Assembly (NCBI GenBank): GCA_014621425.1
Contig: JAANBB010000016.1
Span: 1-64,000, forward strand
DNA length: 64,000 bases
Reading direction: 5' to 3'
Source: Cylindrodendrum hubeiense
Lineage: Eukaryota > Ascomycota > Sordariomycetes > Hypocreales > Nectriaceae
A program made the position numbers and the translations under genes. The notes beneath the pieces are model-generated. The model had not been told where the DNA came from. It saw only the letters and a list, made by a program, of their open reading frames with translations, and ran no database searches. Shown one piece after another: positions 22,001-34,973 of the stretch. Each line of letters begins with the position of its first letter. Positions within the stretch are counted from its first letter, which is position 1.

Positions 22001-25000
22001 GAGCCGCCATCTCCAAAGACGTTGCCGCGGCCTTTATTAAGCTTGGGGCAGATTGCACACTGAAAGACTCTCTTGGGAGAACTGTCATTCATCATTTGAT
22101 GAACTACTGGACCTGGCCGAAAAGTGTTTCGCGTTGGCTGAGGAGTTTGACACTACATCCACCAGTTCTTGATTGCCTGTCAGTATTCATCGCAGCTGGC
22201 TGTGATACAAACGCCACAACCCGAGATGGGAGAACTCCACTTGACTATGCGATGAAGTTATTTGCTGATGTCAACAGCAACGAAGACGACATGGCTTTTG
22301 CAGAGATCGATATTCGGAAGCATTGGTTGGTTCTCACCATTGAAAGGCTCCTTGAACGTTGTGAGCCTCAGCAACAGTTTACCAGCGCGGCCTTGCACAG
22401 TTTTCTTGATGATAGCGCTCGGCCGCTACATAATCAGTTGCAGCAGCCTCAGGTGTATCTGCCTCATATAATTGAGATGCTCAAGGACGCGGATCCCGAC
22501 TTCGACATTAACTCTGAAAATGTAGAAGGCCTGGTGCCAATTCATGTTGCCGCCTCAACTATTACCGATCAAGGCCTTCCTTGCATGGATACTCTGCAAA
22601 TTTACGGAGCTCAGCTGGACATCAAGACAACACACGGCAGGAACATTCTTCACATTGCCTGTCGAGCTCGCAACCCAAGCACTGTCAGCTATTTGTGCTC
22701 GCAGGCTCCTTGGGCCATCTCTCAAGCGGATAATAACGGTCGGACTCCCTTGTTCGAGGCTTGTCTTGTCGGCTGCCCAGAGACCGTTGTCCTACTGGTC
22801 CAACACGGGGCAGCGATTGATGTGGTAGATATCGAGGGGCTAACGCCATTTCACATATGTGTGGAGGGCTTGTCTCACCACGACCTGAGGGTGGCTGACG
22901 ACCTCGGAAGTCACTCCGAGAGGTCTGATACATTGGGCAGCCCTCAAAATCCCGAGAAAGATGAGAGATGCCAAGTTCGCAACCCTTTGCATTCCGTTCA
23001 ATCAATCATGCGTGCAATGATTGAGAAGGCAACGGAGTTGGAGATGCCGAATTTGCACGAGATTGCTCAATCAGTTGTCCAATATGCTGGAACTCACCTT
23101 AGTACATACGTGCAGCCCCTGATTGACTTCCTGAAAGAGCATACAGAATCGACCAGCTCAATTCCCGACGGTTTTAGCCACCTCACTCATGATCAAGCGC
23201 CGAGCTTTCGTTACAATATGCCTTCACCTGACAAGTTCCTAGCTTGTTGCAGTCTGAGTGATATACGTGCTCTACGAACCCATGATCCCAAAACGTTAAA
23301 GTTCCGGGACATGGATACGCAAGAGACACCTCACGGGGCCGTAAATCCAGATTACAAGGTTTGGAGCAGACTGTTCCTGAGATGTATAACAGACGCCGGT
23401 CTTACAGAAGTCTTGATTGCTCTTACGGATGAAAGAACGTCAGAGACTGGGTTTACTTCCCGCTCGCTTCGCATATTCAACGAGTCGTTAGAGTCTTGGG
23501 AATTAGAATCGATGATGGAGAGAGCGTGTGAGAGCAGATCACCGAACTTGGCCATGCTTAGGACGTTGGTTCGAAACTTCGCCGTGGACGTCAACATGAA
23601 GGTGCTCAAATACATTGAAGATGCTCCGCTGATTCACTCCCTGGTAAAAGGACAAGCTCACTGGCATCTTGAAGCAATTCAATTCATTGTTGCAAATGGT
23701 GCTGACTTGGAGGGTACAAACAACGAAAATCAAACAGCCCTCCACATTGCTTGCAAGCAAGATCAGCCGTGGAGCGGGAAAATCGCAACTTTACTGCTTC
23801 AACTAGGCGCAGACCCCGAGGCCAAAGACGAGCAGGGCAAGTCTGCTCTGCGAGGCGTATGCTCAAAGACCGTGATAAAGGCTCTGCAAGAGAATGAAGT
23901 TGCCATGCACGACATTGCCAGTATGGAGGACCTCCTGCTTGCGATTGGTAGACTGGATGTCGATGGCGTGGAGATTGCAATCCAAAGTGGACTGGACATT
24001 GATCTTCTGATCGACGATCCCGTATGGACAGAGGACGAATACGATCCTGAGTTAGGTGGCTCATCCATACACAATGGCTGGGAGGCAACTCCTCTTCTAG
24101 GTGCTCTTCAGTTCTATGAATATGGCCAGAAATCATGGACGAAGGCCCATCATGACACTCGAGAAGCAATCCTCCGTCTTCTAATTGAAGAAGACCCCAA
24201 TTTACTTCAGCTACTTCAATTCCGGCATCTAGACGTGTATGAGGAGGTGGTTGTGGAAAGGGTACAACCTCCTTACGAATATTGTCAAGAACATGGAGTG
24301 GATGAAGAGCTGGATACCATGCCCTTCCTCCATGGCGTCTTCAAGTATGTGAGGTCGTCAAGACGACACCTGGGGGTGTTCTTCGAATATCCTGATAAGA
24401 TACGGGCCGTTGTCAATGCTCGAGGCGGCAATAGGGACGAGACATTGTTTCTTGCTGCCTGCAATGCAAAGCTTGACTGTCCAATCAATAACGTTGAGCA
24501 TGAGGAGGATGTAGGTCCTTCTCATGAGACAGGGGCATTGTCTTGGGTGGACTCGACAGGCTTTTTTCTTCAGATGATGGACTTGGGTGCTGATGTTTTA
24601 GCAACTGATCGAGAAGGCAATAATGCTTTAGTGAGTACATCTTCCATTGTTGCTTCATCAACAAGCCTTTCTTACTGAGCTAACTAAATCTCAGCACATC
24701 CTACTCAAGAACCCTTGCACGCAAGGAAGACACATTGTCCAGTTCTTGTCTTGCCCAGAGACCTACCCGCTGATCAATGACAAAGATCCAACAGGCTGGA
24801 GCTGTCTCCAACTAGCACTCAAGATCCTTCGCCCAGAAGTTGTGCTGAAGCTTTTGTCCTTGGAGCCGGAGTTCGAGACAGACATGCTGTTGCACGACCC
24901 CGAGGGCTACACCGCGCTACACCGTATTGCGACTCAAATCTTGCATGAGCACGTTCCAGTGCTACCGGAAGAGCGAAACATTGGTCAACGCCTATTACAA

Positions 25001-25432
25001 CCAAGTTATTTCTCCGATGACTGTATTGTTCTTTGGAAAAGATGTTTGGTTGTTGGACTCGATATTGACATTCCAGACAAAACCGCCAGTGGCAATCCAC
25101 CAGTGTTCCATTACTTTCCGCAATTTCACATGAATAGCCGCGGAACATATTTCACAACATTGCACTTCCCCCAGCTTTTCCAAGCGGAAGGGAATGCCAA
25201 AGTGTCTGCCAATTTGGCAGTGACAAACGCACAGGGCGACTCACTATTACATGCAGTAGTCCGTAAATGTTACTCGAATCAGGATTATGAGGCTTCTTCT
25301 GTTGTCAGGTATTTGGTGGAGAAGCTACGGCTTGATCCATTGGTGGAGGACAAAGACGGTCTGACGGTGATTGATCTTGCTGCGAAAAAGAGGCTACGAC
25401 GAGTAAAGGCAGTATTTGTTGATAAGAAGTAG
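19077..25432 (+). CDS. NACHT-ankyrin NLR-like (STAND) protein
   Basis: Three exons: 19077-19988, 20041-24630 and 24695-25432; 2079 residues. The layout is a short N-terminal part, then a NACHT NTPase with Walker A GAPGAGKS at residues 78-85, a Walker B-like 'YCIVDAMDEMD' and 'KVLMTSRPRP' (sensor 1). The winged-helix region after the first intron reads 'LLSCVTHAARPLRVRELAGVL' and 'IFHHSFTEFLL'. About 1,400 residues with scattered ankyrin repeats follow (for example 'TPLFEACLVGCPETVVLLVQHGA', 'TALHIACKQDQP', 'LLLQLGADPEAKDEQGKSAL'). There is no obvious N-terminal HET or lipase effector domain; about 50 residues precede the NACHT. Such proteins are fungal counterparts of NLR immune receptors acting in non-self recognition. 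Role inferred from architecture. Confidence 0.9.
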
Positions 25433-26006
25433 GACAAATATAACGCATTGTAATCCACCAAGGGATGAGTAAATATGCAAAAACTTGGGCTCTTTATGCT
25501 CCATTGGTGATTATTTTGCAATGATCTGGTCTGGTTTCACTATTCGTTAAACTACAGTCGCTGGGTTAACTTGATATCGAACTTCGGGAACCAAAAGAAG
25601 AAAGGGCGGCCTTATATGTGAGTCGTATCGATGGATCCTCGACCACAATGACTTCTGGCAATGACGCAACAACCCCGATCATCGGCTTCTCTTGGTCGGG
25701 GGCAACCCGGGCAAAGGAAAGGTGATTCTCATCTGCGGCATCATCGACAAGTTGTGCAAGTCCCGTTCGGCAACACAAGTTGTCTATTAGCTACTAGTTT
25801 CTGGAATTAAGTAACAGAAGTAAAGTCAATACCACATCTTAAGTTCTATAAATTAGATACTTTATTCTTTTGAGAAGTATTTACGTCGACAAAGTTCATT
25901 ATGCTGCAGCAAGGCAGACTATTCGCCATCATTACAATCGCGATAACCTCTTTTTATGGTCATGCTCCGAGACAACAAACGTAGAGTCATCATTAAAGTG
26001 AATTCA
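25433..26006. other. Intergenic, convergent gene ends
   Basis: 574 bp between the NACHT stop and the ABC transporter stop. A 70-codon minus-strand ORF at 25566-25778 has fairly normal coding composition but resembles nothing I know. Otherwise featureless. Confidence 0.5.
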
Positions 26007-29000
26007 TTATTCACTGCCCGTTTGATCAAGGCTCTGCGCCTCGCACATCCGTTTATACATTCCACCCAATGCAAAAAGCTCACTATGCGTCCCAGACTCC
26101 AGAATCTTGCCTCCATAGAATACACAGATTCGGCTTGCATCCTTAATAGTGCTTAACCTGTGCGCAACAGCAATAGTAATCCTCTGGTGACTATGTGATG
26201 CTGTACTGAGTGCTGCCTGAACAACTCGCTCACTCTCGGTATCTAGGGCGCTAGTTGCCTCGTCAAGCAGGAGAACTTTGGGATCCCGGATAAGAGCACG
26301 CGCGATAGCTAAACGCTGTCTCTGTCCCCCGGACAGCTTACTGCCTGAAGCGCCACATGGTGTTTGTAGGCCATCCGGCAAGGAGCAAATAAACTCCCAG
26401 ATATTCGCATTCCGGCATGCTACCTCGATTTGGGTGCCAGTGGCCTGCACTTCAGGAAGACCAAGAGAGATATTCTCATGGATGCTGCCTGGGTAAAGGA
26501 AAGGTTCCTGCTGTACAAGGGCGAGTTGCTTTCGATATTCGTGTGGGTTGAGACCCGGCAGCGGCTCACCATCAATGCGAATCGTCCCGCTTATAGGATC
26601 ATAGTAGCGTGCTACGAGAGCGATCATGGTAGACTTGCCACATCCCGAGGCGCCGACGAATGCTACAAACTCCCCAGCTTCAATCTGAAAGTCAAAAAGT
26701 AAGCAAGGAAAGAACAAAGAGAGGTCTTAGATACACATAATAGTAAAATGTGCCTGGGTATATCAGTTACAATGACTCACCTTGAGATTAATTCCTTGAA
26801 GCACGTTTTGATCAGAACGTAGAGGATAGCAGAACTTCACTGCTTCAAAAGAAATATCCTCTACGTCATTTTTTGGGACACGATCATGATTCTCTGGTGT
26901 CTCAGTTATCAACGGCTGCAGTCCCTTGAGCCAGAAAAGATAATTTGTGGCATTGACACCCTTTGTGATGTCTTACAAACCTTGGTTAGCCATGATAATG
27001 ACCCAGCGCGACAAAGAGAATGACACGGAGCAACTCACTGCTAGAAAAGCCGAAAATCTGCCCTGCTGACTGGCCCGCAAAGAAGGTACCCATGAATGAA
27101 ACAATAAACTGGTAAAATGTGACTTCGCCGCGAGAAGAGAGGGTTGAGCCCCACCTAGATTCAATGTCAGTCTCTGGTACGCATCGAAAGAAAACTGCCT
27201 GTGCTGGAGATTTACCAAAACCCAAGAGCCAAAACAAAATAGTCAGCACTCTGTGCCAGAGAATTCCATATCATAGCATGTATCAATGGGATGGTAGATT
27301 CGTGGACTGCCTCATCCAGTTGGTTCATGTAACTGAACAGGATGTGTTCTTCAATGGCCAGGGAGGAAACAGTGCGAATAGCCAGAATCGCCTCAGAAGC
27401 GATGGCAGCGCTTGACGAGAAGCGCTTCGAATTATCGCGGTCCAGCTTGGCATCAATGCGCAGCCGTACGATGCCGCCCAACAACATCGGTGGAACACCA
27501 GCGAAAACGACGACAAGGCCGAGCTTCCAAGAAATGATGATGCCCATGATACTGCAGCCCACAACGCTTACTAAAGCCACAAATATGATGATAATGTTGA
27601 TGCCCATTAGATCAAGGATGGCCTGGGGGTGTGATTCAAGGCGACTCGCTAGTGCGCCGAGAGTATTCTCCTCTCTGTCGAAAAATTGGACGTCCTGGCG
27701 CAGGATGCTGTTGAATATTTCTTTTCGGAATTTTCTATTGAGAACCTTTGTATCTGTTAGCCCGGCAGCTCTTCGAGGTATCATGCGCAAAGCTTGCCTG
27801 GGCGACAGTGTTACTCGTGTAGCCGAGCACGCAGTAGACTAGTGCAATACCAATCCCCATTACGAAAAACATCAAAGCAAAGAAGTTGCCTTGGGTTACC
27901 ATCTGTGGACCTGTGTAGTTGAAGACGCTCATGACGTGTCCCAAAAGCAGTGCCTGGCCGGGGAACTGAGCAGCTAAGAACGGGGCCCAAGTTAGTTAGT
28001 AAAGTTCAAGGCAAACTGCACTATGTAGGTAAAGAAGGATAGAGCTGGGGAGGCGTGGTGAATGGTAGTGGCTTTACCTGCAAGTATACTCGACGCAAAA
28101 AGGAGCGAGAAATGAAATTTGAGCTCAGGGGCCGCCTTGATGACACGAAGGATGGCAGAAACTGCTCCAAAGAACTTGTGGCTATCGAAGTCATCGCGAG
28201 AACCCAGCACTTCGAGCTTGCGCTGATCAGATGTGTTGGGTTCAGTCGGGCTTTTGGAGACGAAGCTGCCGTCCAGAACCCCGTCTTCCGATTGAGAGTC
28301 AGAGCTGAAATCGGAGTTTTCTGAGCTGGACGCAGGTGAGAGATTCTGTGCCTCCACAAGCTTGGCGTAAGTGCCATTGATAGTAAGAAGCGACTGGTGC
28401 GTTCCCTGCTCCACAATCGAGCCTTTGGACATGACAACAATATTACTGGCATGTCTAATTGTGGCAAGTTTGTGTGCAATGACTATAGTCGTGCGGCCGG
28501 CTGACGCTCTATCCAGTGCTTGCTGGACGACCCCTTCAGCGTGGGGATCTAGGGCGCTCGTAGCTTCATCCAAAAGAAGAACTTTAGGCGAGGAAACGAC
28601 ACTGCGCGCAATAGCTATGCGTTGCTTCTGCCCACCAGACAACATACCTCCCCTCTCGCCTATTCTCGTATCGTAGCCTTGAGGTAGGTCCATGATAAAC
28701 TGATGGGCAAAGGAGACTTCGGCAGCTAATTTGGCGAGCTCCAGCTGTTTCTCTCGAGGAGCGTCTTCCCATTTAGTGCCCACGAGGCCGTTCGCGATGT
28801 TTTCAAATACAGTGCCATTGAAGAGTATGGGTTCCTGTACACGTATAAGCCCAAGCAGCTAACATTGATTCACTACTTGCTGCCGCTGTAGAACGCACCT
28901 GTTGAACGAGTCGCACGTTGGTTCGAAGCCATCGCAGATTGAGTTTCTCAATCGGAATGTCGTCCAGCGTAATGGAACCGCTGCTAGGATTGTACCATCG

Positions 29001-30569
29001 TTCGAGGAGGCCGATGATGGTACTCTTTCCTGATCCACTCGCTCCCTGCAAGGTGTCACTTGTTTAGTACATTATACGTGTTCACCGAACTGCGGAAACT
29101 TACAACCAAAGCCGTGACTTTTCCGGCGGGCACGTGTAGCGAAAAGTCGTCGAGGACTTTTGTGCCTGGTCGGGCGGGATAGGTGAAGTTCACTCCCCGG
29201 AGCTCCACGCTGCCAGTCACGCTGTCTGGCTTTTCTCCATCCACGCTGAAAGGGTTGATGTTGGACTCTCTATCTATCAAAGAGAAGAGTTGGGCGGCTG
29301 CTGTTGCTGCACGAGTAAAGGCCATAATGTTGGGGGCAACAGAACTAAGCATGCTTGCAGCAATGAGGACGGACATCAAGACCCTAATGACAAGTCAGTC
29401 AGTCAGCGCATCCCTAGGAATGTGTTCTTCTGTAGGGTGATGAACGAACGTGAAGACGGTGCCGATGCTATCAATATCGCCTCTGGCATACATATTTATG
29501 CCCTGCCAGAATGCCAAGCCCATTCCGGCGTATGTTGTAAAGTAGTGAACCGCAATCATGAAGCCATATATGACATTTTTCTTCAAGCCGAGATGCAATG
29601 CCTGTGTTAGATAGCTGTCAAAGCTGTCGACGAGCCTCGACCGCAGGCCAAATGCCTTTACTGTCCGCACACTAGCAAGCACGCCTTCAGCGTATGACCC
29701 CGCCTGTGCGTGGACATTGAGAACCTGGCTCTCAATGCGAGCATCAAATACGGCCCCGATGCCCACAAGAATGACGATCGCCGGGACAATGCAAATGATG
29801 ATTGCAGTTAGTTTCCAATGAACAACGAAGGCGATAACAAAGCACGCGATGAATGTAGCGAGGGTCTGAAAGACCTGTGCGAGCTTCTCCGAAATGCCTG
29901 CTTGTATCAGGGCTCCGTTCGAAGTGGCCTGGGCGGCAATGGCACCGCTGTCGCCCTGATCAAAGAAGGCAATTTCTTGGCTCAATGCGGCGCGCAAATA
30001 TGCTCGGCGAATGTTGCGCGTGATGCGGTACGCTGAAAGGGTCGAAAGGAGGCTGAAGACGTAGACTAGGAATATTCTCGCGATGCCAAGGTAGACGAAG
30101 TACAATCTAGAGGTGTCAGATACTCGGTCAGGTTCCTGTGCCATCGATGCTGCGATGCAAGATTGTGAGTGCTCACGCGTATCTGGAAACAGAGTCGAGG
30201 AAATTGCCCATGTCGAACTCTCCGCCGGAAAAGTCACCCAGCACAGCAATAAAATCGCCGAGAACCAGGTTGAGCATGGCCATGGCTGTACCCGAAGCTA
30301 GTGCCGCGACAAGAGCGATTCCCATCAAGACTCTGTCGGTGGTCGAGCTGTAAGTGAATACTCTCTGCGCAGTGAGAAAAAGAGACACGATGTTAGTCTG
30401 TCATGGGAGGGGCTCAGGATCGGCATATTAAGCATACCACGTAGGCCTGAAACGGGGTCAGCTTCTTCACACCGTCTCCTAGCTTGTCGCCATCGGTAAT
30501 TTTCGTTTCATGGCTGCCAAAGGACAAGGTAGCTTCTTTGCCATCTTCCAAATTCGCTCGGTCGTCCAT
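26007..30569 (-). CDS. Full-length ABCB (MDR/P-glycoprotein-type) ABC exporter
   Basis: Eleven exons on the minus strand (30569-30438, 30364-30177, 30106-29450, 29383-29104, 29045-28899, 28834-28078, 27973-27798, 27745-27216, 27154-27039, 26971-26781, 26684-26007) give one frame of 1283 residues, TMD1-NBD1-TMD2-NBD2. NBD1 has GASGSGKST (about 419-427, split by an intron), LSGGQKQRIA, LLLDEATSALD and 'IAHKLAT'. NBD2 has GASGCGKST (about 1069-1077), LSGGQRQRLA, LLLDEATSALD and 'VAHRLST'. Both sites look catalytically intact. The intron at 27746-27797 uses a GC donor (CAG|GCAAGC). The first in-frame ATG is 30569. The protein should export hydrophobic compounds at the plasma membrane. It is divergent from the Zn2Cys6 gene at 31192, a common exporter-regulator pairing. 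Confidence 0.92.
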
Positions 30570-31191
30570 AGTCACAAACTTGGCCGCGTCGAGAGATGCT
30601 AGCTCGGAGTTGGATGTGGCTGGGATGTGGCCACTACCGAGTACAGAATCAGATCCAAGAAACGGGGGCTCTTCGATACTTATTATGGAACCACTACATC
30701 ATATCCCATCTCATAACTCGTGAGGAGAATACGCCATGGGCATCGAGGCGTCATTAATCTCCGGACCAGGCCCATTGTATCGCCAAGTGCATCACTTTCG
30801 GGGCCGCGGGGGCCAACGCGTCCGTGCAATCTAGTGGCGCAAAGACTGGGCCAGTTCCCAATTTGCTCGCACTTGGCTGGGATCCGCGGCACCGCGGGGG
30901 CCATTTCGCCCCGAGCCTTTGGCCTCTTTGCCTCTCTCGCCTATCCAGGCTAGCTCAGAATCTCTTGTACCCGCTCTTTTCCACGTGAATAGCGCTTAGT
31001 AAAGAACACTAACACTGAAAGGCCACAGAGTGGGTATCCAGCCGTAGTGCACTAACTAAAGTACCCACGAGGAATGTTGGGTACAGCGGCTTCATTTCTC
31101 CCTTCTTCCCTTTTTTAGCAGCACATAGGGTCTCATCCTTGTCCCATTTCATCGCCTACCCCCGTAACGCTTACACCTACTGTTGTTCAAC
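30570..31191. promoter_or_regulatory. Divergent promoter between ABC exporter and Zn2Cys6 gene
   Basis: 622 bp. The half nearest the exporter (30740-30960) is GC-rich with several CCGCGG/GGGGCC tracts (gatccgcggcaccgcggggg at 30881-30900), candidate CGG-type sites. The half nearest the factor is AT-rich with pyrimidine tracts (tcccttcttcccttttttag) typical of fungal promoters. Confidence 0.45.
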
Positions 31192-33987
31192 ATGGACGTT
31201 GATAGCTCTGAAGAAAATGACACGCCAGCCTCTGAGCCTAAGAAGCCAGCTGTTGGCCGTCTAGCGGTACGTCATATGGCTGAAGGCGGGCCGCCTTGTC
31301 TGTCTATTGTAAATCGCAAAATTATCCCTGGTTCTTCCTTGTCCCCTCCGTGTTTCTATCATTCCCCAGTTTGGCACCCTTACTTCAGTCTCTCTAGCCA
31401 AATTGTTGTTTTCAGAGCTAATATTATCGGAGCCAGTGTGATGCTTGTCGTAGCCGCAAGGTAGAGTTGCCATCCGAAAAAGAAGATTTATCAATCATAC
31501 TGTCGCGGCATTTGCTAACTTGAGCCTCCCCTTAAGATCGGATGCGACCGCCAGCGCCCCTGTGGCAACTGCGTGCGAACTAAGGCGGATTGCACATTCA
31601 CATGTAAACAAAGGGTCTCCGAGAGGCGCCAACGTGTCCGTGTCTCGGCTGAATAGTAAGCGTTTCGTTCCCTTTCTAGACCCATCATTCCCGCCAATGA
31701 AGTTGATGTTAATTTTTCCTGCTAACCTGGGAAAACTAAGTGATACGAAGATCAATCACATACAGGATCGCCTTGATGAAGCTGTCGACCTGTTACAGCG
31801 TCTTTCTACCAGCACAACCGGACTCCATGCCGAGAATCCCACCAGCCCGGCTGGTCTCAATACTTCGCATACAGCATCGTCAACTACTGCACCAGCCTTC
31901 GGCTTTGATTCCAGTCCCTCACTCAATCACAGCGGTGGCCAGTCATCATCAACAGAGCAGCCAGTTTTCGAGGGTGATTCGTCTCTTACCGCGCAGACTG
32001 CCTTTGCGACTGACATGTTGGAAAACGCGGTTCGTAACAGCTCTGGTAAAAACGTCAACTTGGAACTGAGTGACGCCATGAGTGCCCTCCGCGCTATACT
32101 CGACCCCCAAAGGACCCATATCGATGCTCATATCATGCCACATTCCGATGCGTCACAGAGTCTCACGGCGTCACCAGACAGTGTCCAAACCCCTCTCTTA
32201 CCACCAGTGAACTTGGCTATGACAATTTTGAGGAAGGCCAAAGGTTCGTCACAGATAAAATTACTCATTGCCCAGGTGCATGGATACTCACATACTATCT
32301 AAGAGGACCCTCGAATGGAACCACCATGGTTCACAAGCCTCGAAATACTTAGCATTGATAATCTAATGAGCTATTTAATCAAGGTTTACTTTCCCGGTGG
32401 ATACAGCGATGCAGACTTCATAATTGTCAACACCGGCCTCAGTTTCATGCTTGCGCCACATATCGCTATGGAGGCTGATCCAGGGGCCCGTGTCGAGCTC
32501 AGCCGCTACAAAGCCCTCTGCGATGCCAACATTCACAATACGCTATCTCGGCTATCAATATATATGCCCGTCACATTTGAGAATATTCTAGCGCTAACAT
32601 TTGCGGTAACCACATCCCTCCGGTTCCATCGAGATGATACTGACTTCCTGCGAAGACTTCTCATGCCATGGAAAATGCCACGTCGTGGATAAGCTGGACG
32701 CTATCGTCGACGGCAATCCAGATGTGCCAAACGCTTGGCTATCACAAACTACAATCGATGAAAATGGACCCACCGGTTTTGAGAACCCAGAAAATTCGGA
32801 TCTTCTGGGTTCTATACGGTATTAATAAGGCCGTATCTCTGCGACTTGGGAGGCCCTCGATTGTCCAGGATTATGATATCAGCGTTCCGATCCCCGGGTT
32901 CGGCGAAAGTCACCCTAGTCTAATCAACCGCATTTTCCAACGAGGCATGAAAGTCTCTCAAGTCCAGGGCAAGATCTACGAACAGCTTTACAGCCACTCC
33001 GCTCTGAATCAGCCAGACCACGTCAGGTTGCAGCGGGCAAACGCTCTAGCTGATGAGTTGAAGGCTGCCACAACGCCAATTACTGCGCAGGTGAGTCACG
33101 CAAGGAACATCCGACTCACTTCAGGTTTCCATAACATCACTGAAACACAGACCGCTAACCTGCATCACTAAACACACAGAACACACGTCCTGAAGACCTC
33201 AAAAAGACAAATAGCACTCAGCTAGAAATGTCAGAATCTTCTAATGAGATGATGAGGCTAACCACGATGACGCTTATTCTTCGTGCAGTCCCAGTCTCTG
33301 GAGATTCAACAGGAACTCTTCATCCTCAATGCATCGCTATTGCTCGAGATACCCTTGAAAAGCACCATGAATGCATGCCAATAATGATGAAGACCATGAC
33401 GATGGATCTATACATAAAATGGTGAGTGGGCTTATTTCCTTGTCTCGTGCGTGTATTCTCTGTCGATATTTTATCTCCTCGAGCGTACGAAGACTAACAT
33501 ATTGGGGGGAAGGACTCTTATTTTCACTCCGTTTGTACCGTTTACCGTCCTCTTCTGCCACGTCATTGAGACCTCAGACGAGTCCGACCTCGAGCGGTTA
33601 CGCGTATTCGTAGCTTCGCTGCAGTCGTCAACCCCGTTGTCGGACTCGTCGAGACGCTTGCAGAACCTTTTCCAGACCCTGTTCAACATTGCCAAATACT
33701 ACCTCAAGTCTGAACCAACAACAGCACTCAACACACCTTCCAGTGAGAACGAGTTTGATGCTTATCTTCGCTCGCTTGGGATGCTGCCGCCAGCTACCTG
33801 GAACCACGATGATCATCATGGGGCCGAGGACTATGGTGCAGGCCCCACAGATCACAGCACAGCCTTGGATATGCCCCAGCACAGCGCGTACTTGGCGGAT
33901 TGGTTTACTGGGAATCAGCAAATATTAGGCATACTGGATGGAAGTGTGTTGATCCCGGAATCTAACAGCAACATGTACACAAAATAG
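31192..33987 (+). CDS. Zn2Cys6 transcription factor with microexon-split zinc cluster
   Basis: Eight exons: 31192-31266, 31437-31460, 31537-31655, 31741-32243, 32304-32605, 32656-33090, 33180-33421 and 33513-33987; 724 residues. The second exon is only 24 nt and encodes CDACRSRK, the first half of the zinc cluster; exon 3 supplies IGCDRQRPCGNCVRTKADC, giving perfect C-x2-C-x6-C-x5-C-x2-C-x6-C spacing. A coiled segment 'INHIQDRLDEAVDLLQRL' and an MHR domain follow ('PPWFTSLEILSIDNLMSYLIKVYF', 'QMCQTLGYH', 'FWVLYGINKAVSLRLGRPS', 'DYDISVPIPGF', 'TLIFTPFVPFTVLFCHVI'). Every junction gives family-like continuity. Probable regulator of the divergent ABC exporter. Confidence 0.87.
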
Positions 33988-34511
33988 CTAAGCTAGAGAG
34001 AGTTATACCGAGGACTCGAATAATTCATTATGCGTATTCACACATGAACTGAGGCTCTGCGAGGTGTACTCAACATGTGGTTAGCGACGAGCCTGCCATA
34101 CCAAAGCTGTAGGGTAGGCCACCGTACCTGTCTCTGACACCCAAACAGAACCCTTCACACCCCTCCCGAGAGTGATAAAGCGATTAGAGGTCAGTAGAAT
34201 TCCTTTGCGTAATCGAATTAGAAATGCACCTTAGCATTGGGTGGTAATGAACCGATCACCTGATGTTAGATCTTTTAAAGTGTGCAGTGTGCTTAGAAAT
34301 GAATCCAAGTCAGTATATCCACAACAAAAAAAGATCGCCGGTTTTATTTCGCTAGATTAAATATGCATGTAACAATCGCAGAAAGATATTTACAGCTACT
34401 TTTACCTCCATATCTATTAAGTATCTACTCTTGGACGGCGATCTTTTCTCCTCTATTCCCCACCAAAACGCAGCAGGTACTTGAGCAACAAATCTGGGGC
34501 CGATCATCACC
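33988..34511. other. Intergenic before tRNA-Thr
   Basis: 524 bp, AT-rich toward the tRNA. No gene or repeat recognised. Confidence 0.5.
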
Positions 34512-34583
34512 GCCCCGTTGGCTAAGTGGTATAGCGTGTCACTAGTAATGACAAGATCACTGGTTCGATTCCAGTACGGGGCA
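34512..34583 (+). tRNA. tRNA-Thr (anticodon AGU)
   Basis: 72 nt folding as a full cloverleaf. The 7-bp acceptor stem is GCCCCGT/ACGGGGC with discriminator A. The D arm contains GTGGTATAG, the anticodon stem is TGTCA/TGACA with loop CTAGTAA (anticodon AGT), and the T arm is ACTGG-TTCGATT-CCAGT. There is no intron. A TTTTT tract about 50 nt downstream (about 34637) could be the Pol III terminator. Confidence 0.93.
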
Positions 34584-34973
34584 GGCATCATTCAAGAGCA
34601 TTGTTCCATCGCCTGCGCAGTGGGATGATTCTCCCTTTTTGCCCTGAACATCTGTTCTTACGGCGTGGATCTTGTTTTTGCTTTGCGTGACGAGCTCCGT
34701 GTACCAAAACCTTTGTAAATACTTCCTGCCTGGTCTCGTCTCCACTGGTGTCAACGGTGGGGTTGATGCACCCCAGGAATGAAAAAGAGACTCATCGGTG
34801 GTTAAAATACCGGAGCCCGCACTCTATCTGTACTGTCTCGATAACCAAGTATGAATTTAGGCAACATTTGGGGTTGTTTTATTTGAACGATTCTTCGAAT
34901 CAACTACTCGCACACTGCGCACGCGTTTACGCGAGGTGTGCTTCTGTGGGTTTCTATCCCTGGTGACAATGTG
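34584..34973. other. Intergenic after tRNA-Thr
   Basis: 390 bp of tRNA 3' flank and the 3' end of the minus-strand membrane protein gene. Nothing further recognised. Confidence 0.5.

Noticed and set aside
25566..25778. 70-codon minus ORF between the NACHT and ABC genes
   Set aside because: Reads fairly protein-like but no ATG context, splice partner or recognisable family.
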